A model generated the notes under the pieces. That model had not been told where the DNA came from. It saw only the letters and a program-made list of their open reading frames with translations, and ran no database searches. Position numbers and translations under genes: made by a program. Positions 52,571 to 61,453 of a stretch of DNA of 64,000 bases are shown piece by piece. This stretch comes from Micromonospora sp. HM5-17 (GTDB lineage: Bacteria; Actinomycetota; Actinomycetes; Mycobacteriales; Micromonosporaceae): contig NZ_RJWA01000003.1 of NCBI RefSeq assembly GCF_003762835.1, forward strand, positions 186,001-250,000. Direction: 5' to 3'. Within the stretch, counting starts at the first letter, position 1; each line of letters begins with the position of its first letter.

Positions 52571-53461
52571 ATGACCGAGCAGACCGAGTCCCGCCGGCAG
52601 CGGGCCGCCCGGCGGGCGGGAGAGTTTCCGCCGATACCGGAGCCGGTGCCGCAGCCGGTGATCGACAGCCACACACACCTGGACCTCACCCTGGCCGAGG
52701 ACGGCGCCCCGCCGTGGGCCGACCGCCCCGGCGATCCGGTCGCCGCGGCCGTGGCGGTGGCCGCCGAGGTCGGGGTGGACCGGCTGGTGCAGGTCGGGGT
52801 CGACGTCGCGTCGTCGCGCTGGGGCGCCGACCTGGCGCGGCGGCAACCGGCGGTGGTGGCGACGGTGGCCCTGCACCCGAACGAGGCGCCTCGGGTCGCC
52901 GACCTGGACGAGGCGCTGCGCGAGATCGAGGCGCTCGCCGCCGAGGACCGGGTACGCGGGATCGGCGAGACCGGGCTGGACACGTTCCGGACCGGGGAGG
53001 AGGGCCGGGCCGCCCAGGAGACGAGCTTCCGGGCCCACATCGCGATCGCGAAGCGGTACGGCAAGCCGCTGGTGATCCACGACCGGGACGCCCACGCCGA
53101 CGTCCTGCGGATCCTCGACGAGGAGGGCGCCCCGGAGACGGTGGTGCTGCACTGCTTCTCCGGCGACGCCGAGTTCGCCGCCGAGTGCGTGCGACGCGGC
53201 TACGTGCTGAGCTTCGCCGGCACGGTCAGCTTCCGCAACGCCGGGGCGCTCCGGGAGGCGGCCCGGGTGACCCCGCTGGACCAGATCCTGGTGGAGACCG
53301 ACGCGCCCTACCTGACCCCGACGCCGTACCGGGGCCGGCCGAACGCGTCGTACCTGATCCCGCTGACGGTCCGGTCGCTGGCCGAGACGACCGGCGCCGA
53401 CCTGGCGACACTCTGCGCGGCGATCTCGGCGACCGGGGAGCGGATCTTCGGGCCCTGGTGA
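52571..53461 (+). CDS. tatD: TatD-family metal-dependent deoxyribonuclease
   Basis: 296 aa from ATG 52571 (GATGCT box 7 nt upstream). 'VIDSHTHLDLTL' (metal-binding HxH), 'GIGETGLDTFR', 'PLVIHDRDAHADVL', 'VVLHCFSGDAEFA' and 'ILVETDAPYLTPTPYRGRPNAS' cover the TatD active site. It is the expected next gene after metG in the actinobacterial order, but here 5 kb of other genes intervene. TatD proteins are 3'-5' exonucleases of DNA repair. Confidence 0.92.
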   Translation: MTEQTESRRQRAARRAGEFPPIPEPVPQPVIDSHTHLDLTLAEDGAPPWADRPGDPVAAAVAVAAEVGVDRLVQVGVDVASSRWGADLARRQPAVVATVALHPNEAPRVADLDEALREIEALAAEDRVRGIGETGLDTFRTGEEGRAAQETSFRAHIAIAKRYGKPLVIHDRDAHADVLRILDEEGAPETVVLHCFSGDAEFAAECVRRGYVLSFAGTVSFRNAGALREAARVTPLDQILVETDAPYLTPTPYRGRPNASYLIPLTVRSLAETTGADLATLCAAISATGERIFGPW

Positions 53462-53572
53462 CCCGGTTCCGGCCCGCCCGCACCGGCCGCTCCGCATCGG
53501 TCACCGACCGGGCCGCCGCGGTTCGCCGTCGCCGGCCCGGGTCGCCCGCCGGCGCTCCGCTGAGCCCGGGTG

Positions 53573-54697
53573 TCAGGAGGAGACGCGCCGACTGCGGGCG
53601 GTACGACCGTTGCCCTTCACCGGTCCGGGTGACTCGGCCCGGGTGGTGGGCACCGCCGTCGCCACCGGCGCTGCCGAGGTCGCCCCCGACCCGGCCGCGT
53701 CGCCGACCTCGGCGGCGAGTCGCCGCGCCGCCCACGGGGTGACCACGAAACCGCGTTTGACGGTCAGCAGCTCCACCCCGGCCGTCCAGGCCTGGATCCC
53801 GTCGATCTCGCCGAGCGTCTTGGTGGTGAACTCGAAGACGTCGGCGTGGGTCGGCAGGATCACCTCGCACATCAGCGACTCCTGGCCGAGCGTCGCGGCG
53901 ACGTACCGCACCCCGCGCAGCGCCGCGAGCTCGCGGGCCACCGCGTCGAGCCGGGACGGCGCCACCGAGAGCCAGAAGAGGATCTCGGCCTCGAAGCCGA
54001 GCGCCGCCGCCGGGACCAGCGTGATCACCTGGACGCAGCCGGCGGTGTACAGCGACTCGAAGCGGCGCCGGACGGTGCTCTCGCTGACCCCCAGGCCGAC
54101 CGCGACCGACTGGAAGCTGGCCCGGCCATCCTCGCGCAGCGCCGCGATGATCTGCTCGTCGAGCTCGTCGAGGTGGGCGGGCGGGCAGTCGTGCACCGGA
54201 GGCGGGGCAACGAGCTGGCTCCCGGTGCCGAGCAGGTGCCGGCTCCACTCGTGGGTCGACTTGTAGGTGTGCAGCTCCAGGTCGGCGACGCTGCCCTCCA
54301 CGCCGGGAATCCGCTGCAGCCCGTTGAGCAGCACGCTGTGCAGGCTGACCCCCTTCGGCACCAGCACCTCGGCGACGAGGTCGTATACCCCGGTGACCAG
54401 CGCGACGAAGCGGACCTCCGGCATCGCCGCCAACGCCTGGGCGGCGGGAAGCTGGCTCCCCGCCGCGCAGCGGATCCGGACGATCAGCAGGTCGGCCGGC
54501 CCTCCGCCGGGGTGCGGCGCGGCGGTCACCTTGACCAGCCCATCGGCGAAGAGCTGCTGGGCCCGCCGGGCCACCGTGGTCACCGAGGTGCCGGCGAGCT
54601 GGGCGATGTCGGTCCAGCTCGCCCGCCCGTTCACCTGGAGCGCGGCGACGATGCGCCGGTCGATGGGGTCGAGGTCGTACATCTCGACGGGCATCAT
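53573..54697 (-). CDS. Lrp/AsnC-family regulator with two modules
   Basis: 374 aa. Module 1 (residues about 5-150): HTH 'LDPIDRRIVAALQVNGRASWTDIAQLAGTSVTTVARRAQQL' plus an AsnC ligand domain. Module 2 (about 172-320): HTH 'LDELDEQIIAALREDGRASFQSVAVGLGVSESTVRRRFESL' plus a second ligand domain. The last 50 residues are Pro/Ser/Arg-rich. Its ATG overlaps the stop of the upstream hydrolase by 4 nt, so it ends the peptide operon and is probably its own amino-acid-responsive regulator. Confidence 0.9.
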   Translation of the reverse strand: MMPVEMYDLDPIDRRIVAALQVNGRASWTDIAQLAGTSVTTVARRAQQLFADGLVKVTAAPHPGGGPADLLIVRIRCAAGSQLPAAQALAAMPEVRFVALVTGVYDLVAEVLVPKGVSLHSVLLNGLQRIPGVEGSVADLELHTYKSTHEWSRHLLGTGSQLVAPPPVHDCPPAHLDELDEQIIAALREDGRASFQSVAVGLGVSESTVRRRFESLYTAGCVQVITLVPAAALGFEAEILFWLSVAPSRLDAVARELAALRGVRYVAATLGQESLMCEVILPTHADVFEFTTKTLGEIDGIQAWTAGVELLTVKRGFVVTPWAARRLAAEVGDAAGSGATSAAPVATAVPTTRAESPGPVKGNGRTARSRRVSS

Positions 54698-55548
54698 GCC
54701 CGCAGCGCCGGTACGCCGGCCAGGAACTCGCGGACGACCCGCTGGAAGAGTTCCGCCTCCTCCACCTGGGGCGAGTGTCCGGAGTGTTCGAAGACCACCA
54801 GTCGGGCGTTCGGGATCAGCTTCACGATCGTCTCGCTGCACTCCACCGGGGTGATCCAGTCGTGTCGGCCCACGGTGACCAGGGTCGGGCAGGAGATGCG
54901 GGGCAGCAACGGCTTGATGTCGTAGTTCGGCTGGTTCACGGCGAAGGCGAAGTTGTGCGTGGCGTACCGGTAGGGGGTGTTCTCCACCCGCTGCCGGACC
55001 TTCGCCCAGTCCAGCTCGTGGTCGTAGAGCGGCAGGATCTCCGCCCAGCAGTCCCGCAGGTCGGTGTTGTCGCGTACCCGACCCGACATGATCCGGTCCA
55101 GCTTCTCCCGATCGATCTCCACCCGGGCGGAGGCGAGCGCGTTGCGGATCGCCAGCTCCTGGTTGGCGTTGTCGGCCGCGGTGTCCCGGAGCACCAGTGC
55201 GGCGACCCGGTCGGGGTACCGGATCGCGTACTCCATCGCGATGAAGCCGCCGTACGAGCCACCGGCCATCACGATCCGCTCCGCGCCGGCCCACTCCCGC
55301 AGACCGTCCACGTCGGCCGCCCACTGTTCGTGGGTGAACGGCTCGATCCCCTCGCTGGCGCCGGAGCCCCGGGCGTCGAAGACCACCACCCGGAACTCGT
55401 CGGCGAGCGGGCCGAACGTGGCCCGGGGTTCGGCCATCGAGCCCAGCCCCGGCGCCCCGTGGTGGGCGATGAGCGTGGGCTTGCCCGGCGCGTCGCCGAG
55501 GACCTCCACGTTCAGCCGGTTGCCGTTGATCTCCACGAACATGCTCAT
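54694..55548 (-). CDS. Alpha/beta hydrolase (proline iminopeptidase-like)
   Basis: 284 aa. 'LIAHHGAPGLGS' (oxyanion HG), nucleophile elbow 'VMAGGSYGGFIAMEYA', Asp in 'VTVGRHDWITPVECSE', and His in 'VFEHSGHSPQVEE'. Resembles prolyl aminopeptidases of family S33. Start ATG 55548 overlaps the M24 stop by 4 nt, and the stop overlaps the Lrp start, so it is coupled on both sides. Probably acts on an imported peptide or amide. Confidence 0.88.
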   Translation of the reverse strand: MSMFVEINGNRLNVEVLGDAPGKPTLIAHHGAPGLGSMAEPRATFGPLADEFRVVVFDARGSGASEGIEPFTHEQWAADVDGLREWAGAERIVMAGGSYGGFIAMEYAIRYPDRVAALVLRDTAADNANQELAIRNALASARVEIDREKLDRIMSGRVRDNTDLRDCWAEILPLYDHELDWAKVRQRVENTPYRYATHNFAFAVNQPNYDIKPLLPRISCPTLVTVGRHDWITPVECSETIVKLIPNARLVVFEHSGHSPQVEEAELFQRVVREFLAGVPALRA

Positions 55549-56717
55549 GCTCCGATCACGATGTCGGTCAGGTCCCGGGGGAAGCTGGTGAGGCGGCGCG
55601 GTCCGTCGTCGGTCACGAGGACGGTGTCCGAGATCCGGTATCCGGCGTGCCCGGGTACGTAGACGCCGGGCTCGCTGGAGAGCACCATCCCCGGCGCCAG
55701 TTCCGTGTCGTCGCCGTCGGCGACCCACGGAGGCTCGTGGAAGCCGAGCCCGATCCCGTGGCCCTGCCGGTGTCGCAGGTACTCCTCGAGGCCGGCCCGG
55801 CGGATCACGTCAAGACAGGCCCGGTTGGCGTCCGCGCAGCGGGTTCCGGGACGCAGCGCCTCGGTCCCCACCTGTTGCGCCTCCCGTACCACCTCGTAGT
55901 AGCGCCGCTGCTCCCGCGTGGGCGCGCCGAGCAGGAAGGTTCGCTCGCTCTCCACGAACCGACCGCCGACCGCGCAGCCGAGGGAGAGCATGAACGGCTC
56001 GCCGGGGCGCAGTCGGTCGCCGCCGGGAAGTCGGTGCGGCTGCGCCGAGTTCGGGCCGCCGTAGACCAGGCCGCCGGTGAGCATCGGCACCACCACGACC
56101 TCGTCGTGTTCGGCGTACATCAGCGCGGCGCCGTACCGGGTGACGTGCCCGGCCAGCTCGGTCTCCGTGGGCAGCTCCGTCCCCTCGGCCACCGCCGAGG
56201 CGACCAGGCGTGCCCCCTCGGCCAGCATCGCGTCGGCGATCCGGGCCGCCTCGGTGTGCAGGGCGATCTCCTCCGGCGTCTTGCGCAGCCGCAGGGTGCC
56301 GACGATGTCGCTGGTCACCCACGTGGTGCCGGGGAACGCCGCGCCGAGCGCGGCAACCCGACCGACCGAGGTCGACGGGGCGTGGCCGGCCCGGGCGGGC
56401 AGTGCCGGCAGCGCGTCGGCGAGGACCCGCCACGGACTCCGCTCGCCGGGGAACTCCGGGTAGACCACCAGCTCGGCGGCGGCCCGTTGGTCGGCGGCGT
56501 ACTCCCGCTCCAGGTCGGGGACGAGCAGCAGCACCGGGCCGTCGAGCGGCACGTACGCCACCACCGGTCGCTCGTTCGGAAAATGGAAGAACCCGGTCAG
56601 GTACGCCACGTCGAGCGGGTCGTCGAGCAGCAGCGCGTCGAGCCCGGCGGCGTCGAGGGCGGCACGGACCCGCTCGTGCAGGGCGGGAAAGAAGGAGGGC
56701 TGCAGTCGCACGGTCAC
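55545..56717 (-). CDS. M24-family (creatinase/aminopeptidase P-like) protein with altered metal site
   Basis: 390 aa from GTG 56717, overlapping oppC by 4 nt. N-terminal creatinase domain ('LDALLLDDPLDVAYLTGFFHF'), then a pita-bread fold. The usual five metal ligands are Asp, Asp, His, Glu, Glu; here they read Ser (in 'MLSLG', about 243), Glu (in 'VESERT', about 254), His ('GFHEPP', about 327), Glu ('SSEPG', about 346) and Ser ('RISDT', about 362). Metal-free members such as creatinase hydrolyse C-N bonds, so a creatinase-like role is possible. Confidence 0.85.
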   Translation of the reverse strand: MTVRLQPSFFPALHERVRAALDAAGLDALLLDDPLDVAYLTGFFHFPNERPVVAYVPLDGPVLLLVPDLEREYAADQRAAAELVVYPEFPGERSPWRVLADALPALPARAGHAPSTSVGRVAALGAAFPGTTWVTSDIVGTLRLRKTPEEIALHTEAARIADAMLAEGARLVASAVAEGTELPTETELAGHVTRYGAALMYAEHDEVVVVPMLTGGLVYGGPNSAQPHRLPGGDRLRPGEPFMLSLGCAVGGRFVESERTFLLGAPTREQRRYYEVVREAQQVGTEALRPGTRCADANRACLDVIRRAGLEEYLRHRQGHGIGLGFHEPPWVADGDDTELAPGMVLSSEPGVYVPGHAGYRISDTVLVTDDGPRRLTSFPRDLTDIVIGA

Positions 56718-57595
56718 CTCGTCCGGGGGTTGCGGGCGTCGTTGTACGCCACGGCCAGCAGGGTCGTGGCCACCACCAGCAGCAGGATGGCCAGCGAGGG
56801 GAAGAGGGTCGTCCACCAGGCGGTGGCGAGCGACCCGGAGCGCTGCGCCTGGTGGAGGATCGTCCCCCACGACCAGCTGTTCGGGTCGCCGAGGCCGAGG
56901 AACGACAGCCCCGCCTCGGAGAGCACCGCCCGGGAGGTGGTCAGCACCACCGAGACGGCGACGACCGGCGCCACTCCCGGCAGCACGTGCTTGCGGATCA
57001 CCCACAGGTGCGAGCCGCCGACGACGTGCGCCGCCGCGACGTACGGCATCGGCACCACGGCGAGTCCCTGGGACCGGACCACCCGGGCCACCTCGGGCCA
57101 GCTGAAGAGCGCGATCACCACGACCAGGGTCGGAACGCTCGGCCCGGCCAGCGCGGCGACCAGGATCATCAGCGGCAGCACCGGCAGCGAGAGCGAGACG
57201 TCGACGATGATGCCGAGGACCAGGTCGGCCGGGCGGAAGTACGCGGCGAGGACCCCGACCAGGACACCGATCACGATCGCCAGCAGGCTCGCCGCCAACC
57301 CGACCACGATGCTGACCCGGGTACCCCAGACCACCTGGGCGAAGACGTCCCGGCCCAGGTCGTCGGTGCCGAACCAGTGCGCCCCGCTCGGGCTGGCGAG
57401 GACGTCCTCGCCGTATCCGGAGGGGTAGTCGGCGATCAGCGGCGCGGCGAGCGCGACCAGCCCGAGCAGCAGCAGTACGGCGGCGCTGGCCAGGCCGAGG
57501 GGGTTACGCCGGAACGCCTGCCAGGTCTGCCGGCCGACCGACTCGGACGGCGGCAGGGCGGCCGGCGTGGTGCCCTTCTCCAGAATCTCGGTCAT
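56714..57595 (-). CDS. Peptide ABC transporter permease OppC/DppC
   Basis: 293 aa. 'WQAFRRNPLGLASAAVLLLLGLVALAAPLIADYPSGYG' start, 'GTDDLGRDVFAQVVWGTRVSIVVG' and the EAA loop region 'VIRKHVLPGVAPVVAVSVVLTTSRAVLSEAGLSFLGLG' are DppC hallmarks. Six transmembrane helices. ATG 57595 overlaps the oppB stop by 4 nt. Confidence 0.93.
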   Translation of the reverse strand: MTEILEKGTTPAALPPSESVGRQTWQAFRRNPLGLASAAVLLLLGLVALAAPLIADYPSGYGEDVLASPSGAHWFGTDDLGRDVFAQVVWGTRVSIVVGLAASLLAIVIGVLVGVLAAYFRPADLVLGIIVDVSLSLPVLPLMILVAALAGPSVPTLVVVIALFSWPEVARVVRSQGLAVVPMPYVAAAHVVGGSHLWVIRKHVLPGVAPVVAVSVVLTTSRAVLSEAGLSFLGLGDPNSWSWGTILHQAQRSGSLATAWWTTLFPSLAILLLVVATTLLAVAYNDARNPRTR

Positions 57596-58557
57596 GACGT
57601 CCGCACCCTCGGGTCGAGCAGTCCGTAGGCGAGGTCGGTGAGAAGGTTGGCGACGATGACCGCGAACGCGAGCATCAGGAACGCCCCCTGCAACACCGGG
57701 AAGTCGAGCTGGCCGACCGCCTCGAAGATGGCCCGGCCGACGCCGGGGTACGCGTAGATCGACTCGGTCAGCACCGCGCCGCCGACCAGGAAGCCGAGCT
57801 GCAACCCGACCAGCGTGGTGGTCGGCAGCAGCGCGTTGCGCAGCGCGTGCCGCCACACCACCCTGCGGTTCGGCAGGCCCTTGGCCCGGGCCAGCGTGCA
57901 GTAGTCCTCGCCGAGAGCGTCGATCAGCGTGCTGCGCAGCGTCAGCACGTACGAGCCGAGCTGCACCAGCGCCAGGGAGAGGCAGGGGAGCACCAGGTGC
58001 GCGGCGATGCTGCCGTACGCCGCCAGCCCGTAGACGTCGTCGTCCATCGCGCCGCCGATCGGCAGGATCCCGAGCTGTACGCCGAAGACGTAGAGCAGGA
58101 ACACCCCGACGCTGGGGACGAAGAGCGACTGGCCGGTGATGCCGCCGATCTGGATCAGTCGATCGACCGCCCCCCTGGCCCGGGTGGCGGCGAGTACCCC
58201 GAGTGGGATGCCGAGCACGACGGTGACGACCAGCGCGCTCCCGGCCAGCAGCAGGGTCCAGGGGAGACGCTCGAGCAGGATGTCGAGAACCGGCTGGTTC
58301 TGCCGGAACGACACGCCCAGGTTCCCCTGGGCGAGCTGGGTCAGGTATTCCCAGTACTGCACCGCCAGGGGGCGGTCCAGTCCGTAGTCGCGAAGCAGGT
58401 CGGCGCGGAGCTCCTCGGTCATCGTGGGGTCGGCGACCGCCAGCGCCGGATCCCCGGGCAGGAGTCGGAGCAGGAAGAACGTCACCGTCACGGCGAACCA
58501 CATGGTCACCAGACCACGGAGCAGCCGGCGGACGACGAACCGTGCGCCAGCGGACAT
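57592..58557 (-). CDS. Peptide ABC transporter permease OppB/DppB
   Basis: 321 aa. 'VTVTFFLLRLLPGDPALAVADPTMTEELRADLLRDYGLDRPLAVQYWEYLTQLAQGNLGVSFRQNQPV' is the classical DppB N-terminal region, and 'LARAKGLPNRRVVWRHALRNALLPTTTLVGLQLGFLVGGAVLTESIYAYPGVG' is the EAA loop. Separated from the binding-protein gene by 77 bp containing a large palindrome. Confidence 0.94.
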   Translation of the reverse strand: MSAGARFVVRRLLRGLVTMWFAVTVTFFLLRLLPGDPALAVADPTMTEELRADLLRDYGLDRPLAVQYWEYLTQLAQGNLGVSFRQNQPVLDILLERLPWTLLLAGSALVVTVVLGIPLGVLAATRARGAVDRLIQIGGITGQSLFVPSVGVFLLYVFGVQLGILPIGGAMDDDVYGLAAYGSIAAHLVLPCLSLALVQLGSYVLTLRSTLIDALGEDYCTLARAKGLPNRRVVWRHALRNALLPTTTLVGLQLGFLVGGAVLTESIYAYPGVGRAIFEAVGQLDFPVLQGAFLMLAFAVIVANLLTDLAYGLLDPRVRTS

Positions 58558-58580
58558 GAGTAACTCCCTCCGGGAGTGAA

Positions 58581-58628
58581 AGGAAGGGCCCCTTCCTATC
58601 GTTTTTTGTTGTAGAAGGGGCCCTTCCT
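58581..58628. repeat. Intergenic palindrome between binding-protein and oppB genes
   Basis: AGGAAGGGCCCCTTC (58581-58595) and GAAGGGGCCCTTCCT (58614-58628) are perfect 15-bp complements around an 18-nt AT-rich loop with TTTTTT. Each arm is itself nearly palindromic. I recall this type of element as dispersed in Micromonospora-type genomes. It can act as an mRNA stabiliser or attenuator after the first genes of the operon. Confidence 0.75.
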
Positions 58629-58634
58629 AACGGG

Positions 58635-60245
58635 TCAGTCGGCCGTGGCCTGGGCCAGCGAGACGGGGTTGATGATGGAGAGCAGCTCACTCGGCTGAAC
58701 CACGAAGTTGGACCACTTCGCCGAGTGGGCGATGGTGAAGGTCTCGACGTAGAGCACGTTGTCGTACACCTTCTCCGAGATGATCTTCGCGGCCTGCTGG
58801 ATGGGCGCCTTCTGGCTGGCCTGGTCGAGCTGGGCCCGCGCCTCGTCGATCAGCCGGTCCAGCTCCGGGTCGCAGACCTGGGCGTAGTTGATGAAGCCGC
58901 CGCACTTGAAGGCCAGCGCCAGGTTGGCCGGCGGGTTCTCCATGATCGCCCACGAGCCCGCGTAGATGTCGTAGTCCCGCGCGGTGTACTTCTCCACGTA
59001 CGTGTTCCGCTCGAGACCTTCCAGCTTGATCTCGATCCCGGCCTCCTTGCTGGAGTCCCGGACGAGCTGTGCCCACTTGGAGATGTTCGGGTCGGCCTGG
59101 TCGTAGATCATCCGCAGGCTCAGTCCGTCGAAGAGGCCGTCGCCGTTCGCGTCGGAGAAGCCGGCGTCGGTGAGCAGCTGCTTCGCCTTCGCCGGGTCGT
59201 GGACGTACTCCTTCGCCGTCGGGTCCTGCCACTGCTTCAGCGTCGGGGTGAGCACGGACGAGTTCGACGAGACCGCCTTGCCCTGCAGCGCCACCCGGCG
59301 GATCGCCTCGTAGTCGACCGCGGCGGCCAGCGCCTGGCGCACCTCCAGCCGGTCCAGCGGCTTGCGCTTGGTGTTGTACTGCATGTGCGCCCAGCCCAGC
59401 GACGGGACGCTGACCAGCTTGATCCTGCTGTCGCTCTCCAGCGTCTTCGCCAGCGGCGGCGGCAGGGCGTTCGCGATCAGGTCGATGTCGCCGTTGCGCA
59501 GCGCCAGGGCCTCGGTGTTGACGTCCGGGAAGACCCGGAAGACGACCTCCTTGGTCTTGGGACCGCCCGGCACCAGCGGGAAGTTCTCCACCCGCTCCAG
59601 CACGTACCGCTGGCCCCGTTCCACCGTGGTGAGCCGGTACGGCCCGGCCGAGACCCAGTTGGAGTCGTTGGCGAACTTCTGCACGCTGCCGACCGTGCCG
59701 AAGACGTGCTTCGGCACCACCGGCATCCAGAAGCCGACGTTCTCCAGGAAGGTGCCGTCCGGCTGGGAGAGCTGGAACTCGATCTCCGTCGGGGAGATGA
59801 CGGTGGACTTCTCGTACGACGAGATGAGGCCGGCGACGACGCCGATCTTCTCCTTGGCGACGGCGTCGATGGTGAACGCCACGTCCTCGGCGGTCACCTT
59901 CTGCCCGTCGCTCCAGGTGAAGTCGTCGCGCAGGGTCACCCTCGCCGTGCGCCCGCCGTTGGTGTACTCCCACTTCGTGGCCAGGTACGGCGTTCGGACG
60001 CCGTCCATCCCCATCCCCATCAGGCGGGGATACATCAGGTTCGTCACCCAGGTGTCGGTGCGACTGTTGCCGACCAGCGGGTTGTAGTTGAGCACGTCGG
60101 CGGTGGTGCCGATGGTGATCCGGTCGGCGGAACCGCCGCCGTCCCCGGAGCCGCTGTCGGGGTTGCTGGGGGCGCAGGCGGTCGCCGCCAGTCCTATCGA
60201 GAGCGTGCCCACCGCCACGGCGAGGGCACGCCGAAACGTACGCAT
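58635..60245 (-). CDS. Peptide ABC transporter substrate-binding lipoprotein (SBP family 5)
   Basis: 536 aa. Lipobox 'ATAC' ('VGTLSIGLAATACAPSN'). 'VTLRDDFTWSDGQKVTAEDVAFTIDAV', 'SAGPYRLTTVERGQRYVLERVENFP' and 'KPLDRLEVRQALAAAVDYEAIRRVALQGKA' are SBP_bac_5 motifs. Its start shares one base with the dipeptidase stop (TGATG). Binds an oligopeptide, dipeptide or related solute outside the membrane. Confidence 0.94.
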   Translation of the reverse strand: MRTFRRALAVAVGTLSIGLAATACAPSNPDSGSGDGGGSADRITIGTTADVLNYNPLVGNSRTDTWVTNLMYPRLMGMGMDGVRTPYLATKWEYTNGGRTARVTLRDDFTWSDGQKVTAEDVAFTIDAVAKEKIGVVAGLISSYEKSTVISPTEIEFQLSQPDGTFLENVGFWMPVVPKHVFGTVGSVQKFANDSNWVSAGPYRLTTVERGQRYVLERVENFPLVPGGPKTKEVVFRVFPDVNTEALALRNGDIDLIANALPPPLAKTLESDSRIKLVSVPSLGWAHMQYNTKRKPLDRLEVRQALAAAVDYEAIRRVALQGKAVSSNSSVLTPTLKQWQDPTAKEYVHDPAKAKQLLTDAGFSDANGDGLFDGLSLRMIYDQADPNISKWAQLVRDSSKEAGIEIKLEGLERNTYVEKYTARDYDIYAGSWAIMENPPANLALAFKCGGFINYAQVCDPELDRLIDEARAQLDQASQKAPIQQAAKIISEKVYDNVLYVETFTIAHSAKWSNFVVQPSELLSIINPVSLAQATAD

Positions 60246-61453
60246 CAGTGCCAGACCTCCTCAAGGACGCGCAGGATGTTGCCCCCCAGGACCTTGGTGA
60301 TCTCGTCGTCCGAGTAGTCGTGGCTGACCAGCCAGGAGACGATGTTCCAGAAGCACTCGGCCGGGTTCTCCAGCCCGTCGACGTACGGCACGCGGGGGTG
60401 CTCGACGTGCCCGTGCGCCTCGGCGATGGACAGGTGCGCGGCGAATGTGTCGTGCAGCCCGACGTGGTCGCCGAAGAGCGTGTCCGGCCCGAACGCGACG
60501 TGGTCGATGCCGACGAGGTCGACGCAGTAGGTGAAGTGGTCCATCACCGAGTCCAGGCTGTGTCGGGGATGGGCCGGGGAGAGGGTGGTGTGTGGCGCGG
60601 CCTCCAGACCGATCACCCCGCCCCGCTCGGCGCAGGCCCGGATCACCTCGTCGGGCTTCATCCGGTTCGTCGGCCAGACGCTCCGGGCCCCGGCGTGGGT
60701 GATGAAGATCGGCTTGGTGGAGTGGCGGATGACGTCGAGCGAGGTCCGGTCGCCAGAGTGCGAGACGTCGATGGCGATGCCGAGCTTGTTCATCCGGCGT
60801 ACCGCCTTCTCGCCGAAGTACGTCAGGCCGCCGTCGTTGCGCTCCTTGAGGCCGCTGCCCAGCGTGTTCGCCTCGCTGTACGCGATACCCATCTGCCGGA
60901 CCCCGAAGCCGTAGAGCATGTCGATCCGGTCCAGCTCGTTCTCGATCATGGTGGCGGCCTCGGTGGCCAGCACCAGCCCCATCCGCCCGGTCTCGTGGGC
61001 GTGGTGGATGTCGGCCAGCCGCTCGACCCGGATCAGGAAGTCCTGGTGGGCCAGGTCGGACAGACGCATGCCGAGGTCGGCGATGACGTCGGTCCATTTC
61101 CAGCCCATCTGGCTGGTCACGCAGCAGGTGCCGTCCATCATGTTGTCGAAGACGGCGGTCATGCCGGAGCGGGCCAGCCCGGCGTAGCCGGTGCGGTGGC
61201 GCGCGGTGCGGTTGTAGTCGACCGTCTCCCGGATGTTCTCCGGGAAGACCGACGGGTGGTCGTGCAGCGAGATCACGATGTTGTCGGTGAGCAGCCGACG
61301 GACCCGGTCCCGCTGCGAGTCCGACAGCGAGATCCCCTGGTACGCCGGCACCCGACCAAGCTCCGGGGCGAGTGTGAACTCCCGGTAGTCGACGCCTGGC
61401 TCAAGGTAGCTGTAGGACGTGTATCCGGTGTAGGCGGTGGCCGGGTCGAGCAC
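60245..61453 (-). CDS. Membrane dipeptidase (peptidase M19)
   Basis: 402 aa from GTG 61453 (GGAGGG 6 nt upstream). 'DNIVISLHDHPSVFPEN' (metal-binding HxH), 'GLVLATEAATMIENELDRIDMLYGFGVRQMGIAYSEANTLGSG', 'GIAIDVSHSGDRTSLDVIRHSTKPIFITHAGARSV' and 'HVAFGPDTLFGDH' match renal-dipeptidase family M19, which hydrolyses dipeptides. No signal peptide. First gene of the operon, divergent from oppD. Confidence 0.9.
   Translation of the reverse strand: MLDPATAYTGYTSYSYLEPGVDYREFTLAPELGRVPAYQGISLSDSQRDRVRRLLTDNIVISLHDHPSVFPENIRETVDYNRTARHRTGYAGLARSGMTAVFDNMMDGTCCVTSQMGWKWTDVIADLGMRLSDLAHQDFLIRVERLADIHHAHETGRMGLVLATEAATMIENELDRIDMLYGFGVRQMGIAYSEANTLGSGLKERNDGGLTYFGEKAVRRMNKLGIAIDVSHSGDRTSLDVIRHSTKPIFITHAGARSVWPTNRMKPDEVIRACAERGGVIGLEAAPHTTLSPAHPRHSLDSVMDHFTYCVDLVGIDHVAFGPDTLFGDHVGLHDTFAAHLSIAEAHGHVEHPRVPYVDGLENPAECFWNIVSWLVSHDYSDDEITKVLGGNILRVLEEVWH

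Noticed and set aside
58725-60317. 530-codon frame antisense to the peptide-binding protein
   Set aside because: Same reason: the opposite strand encodes a complete SBP family 5 lipoprotein.
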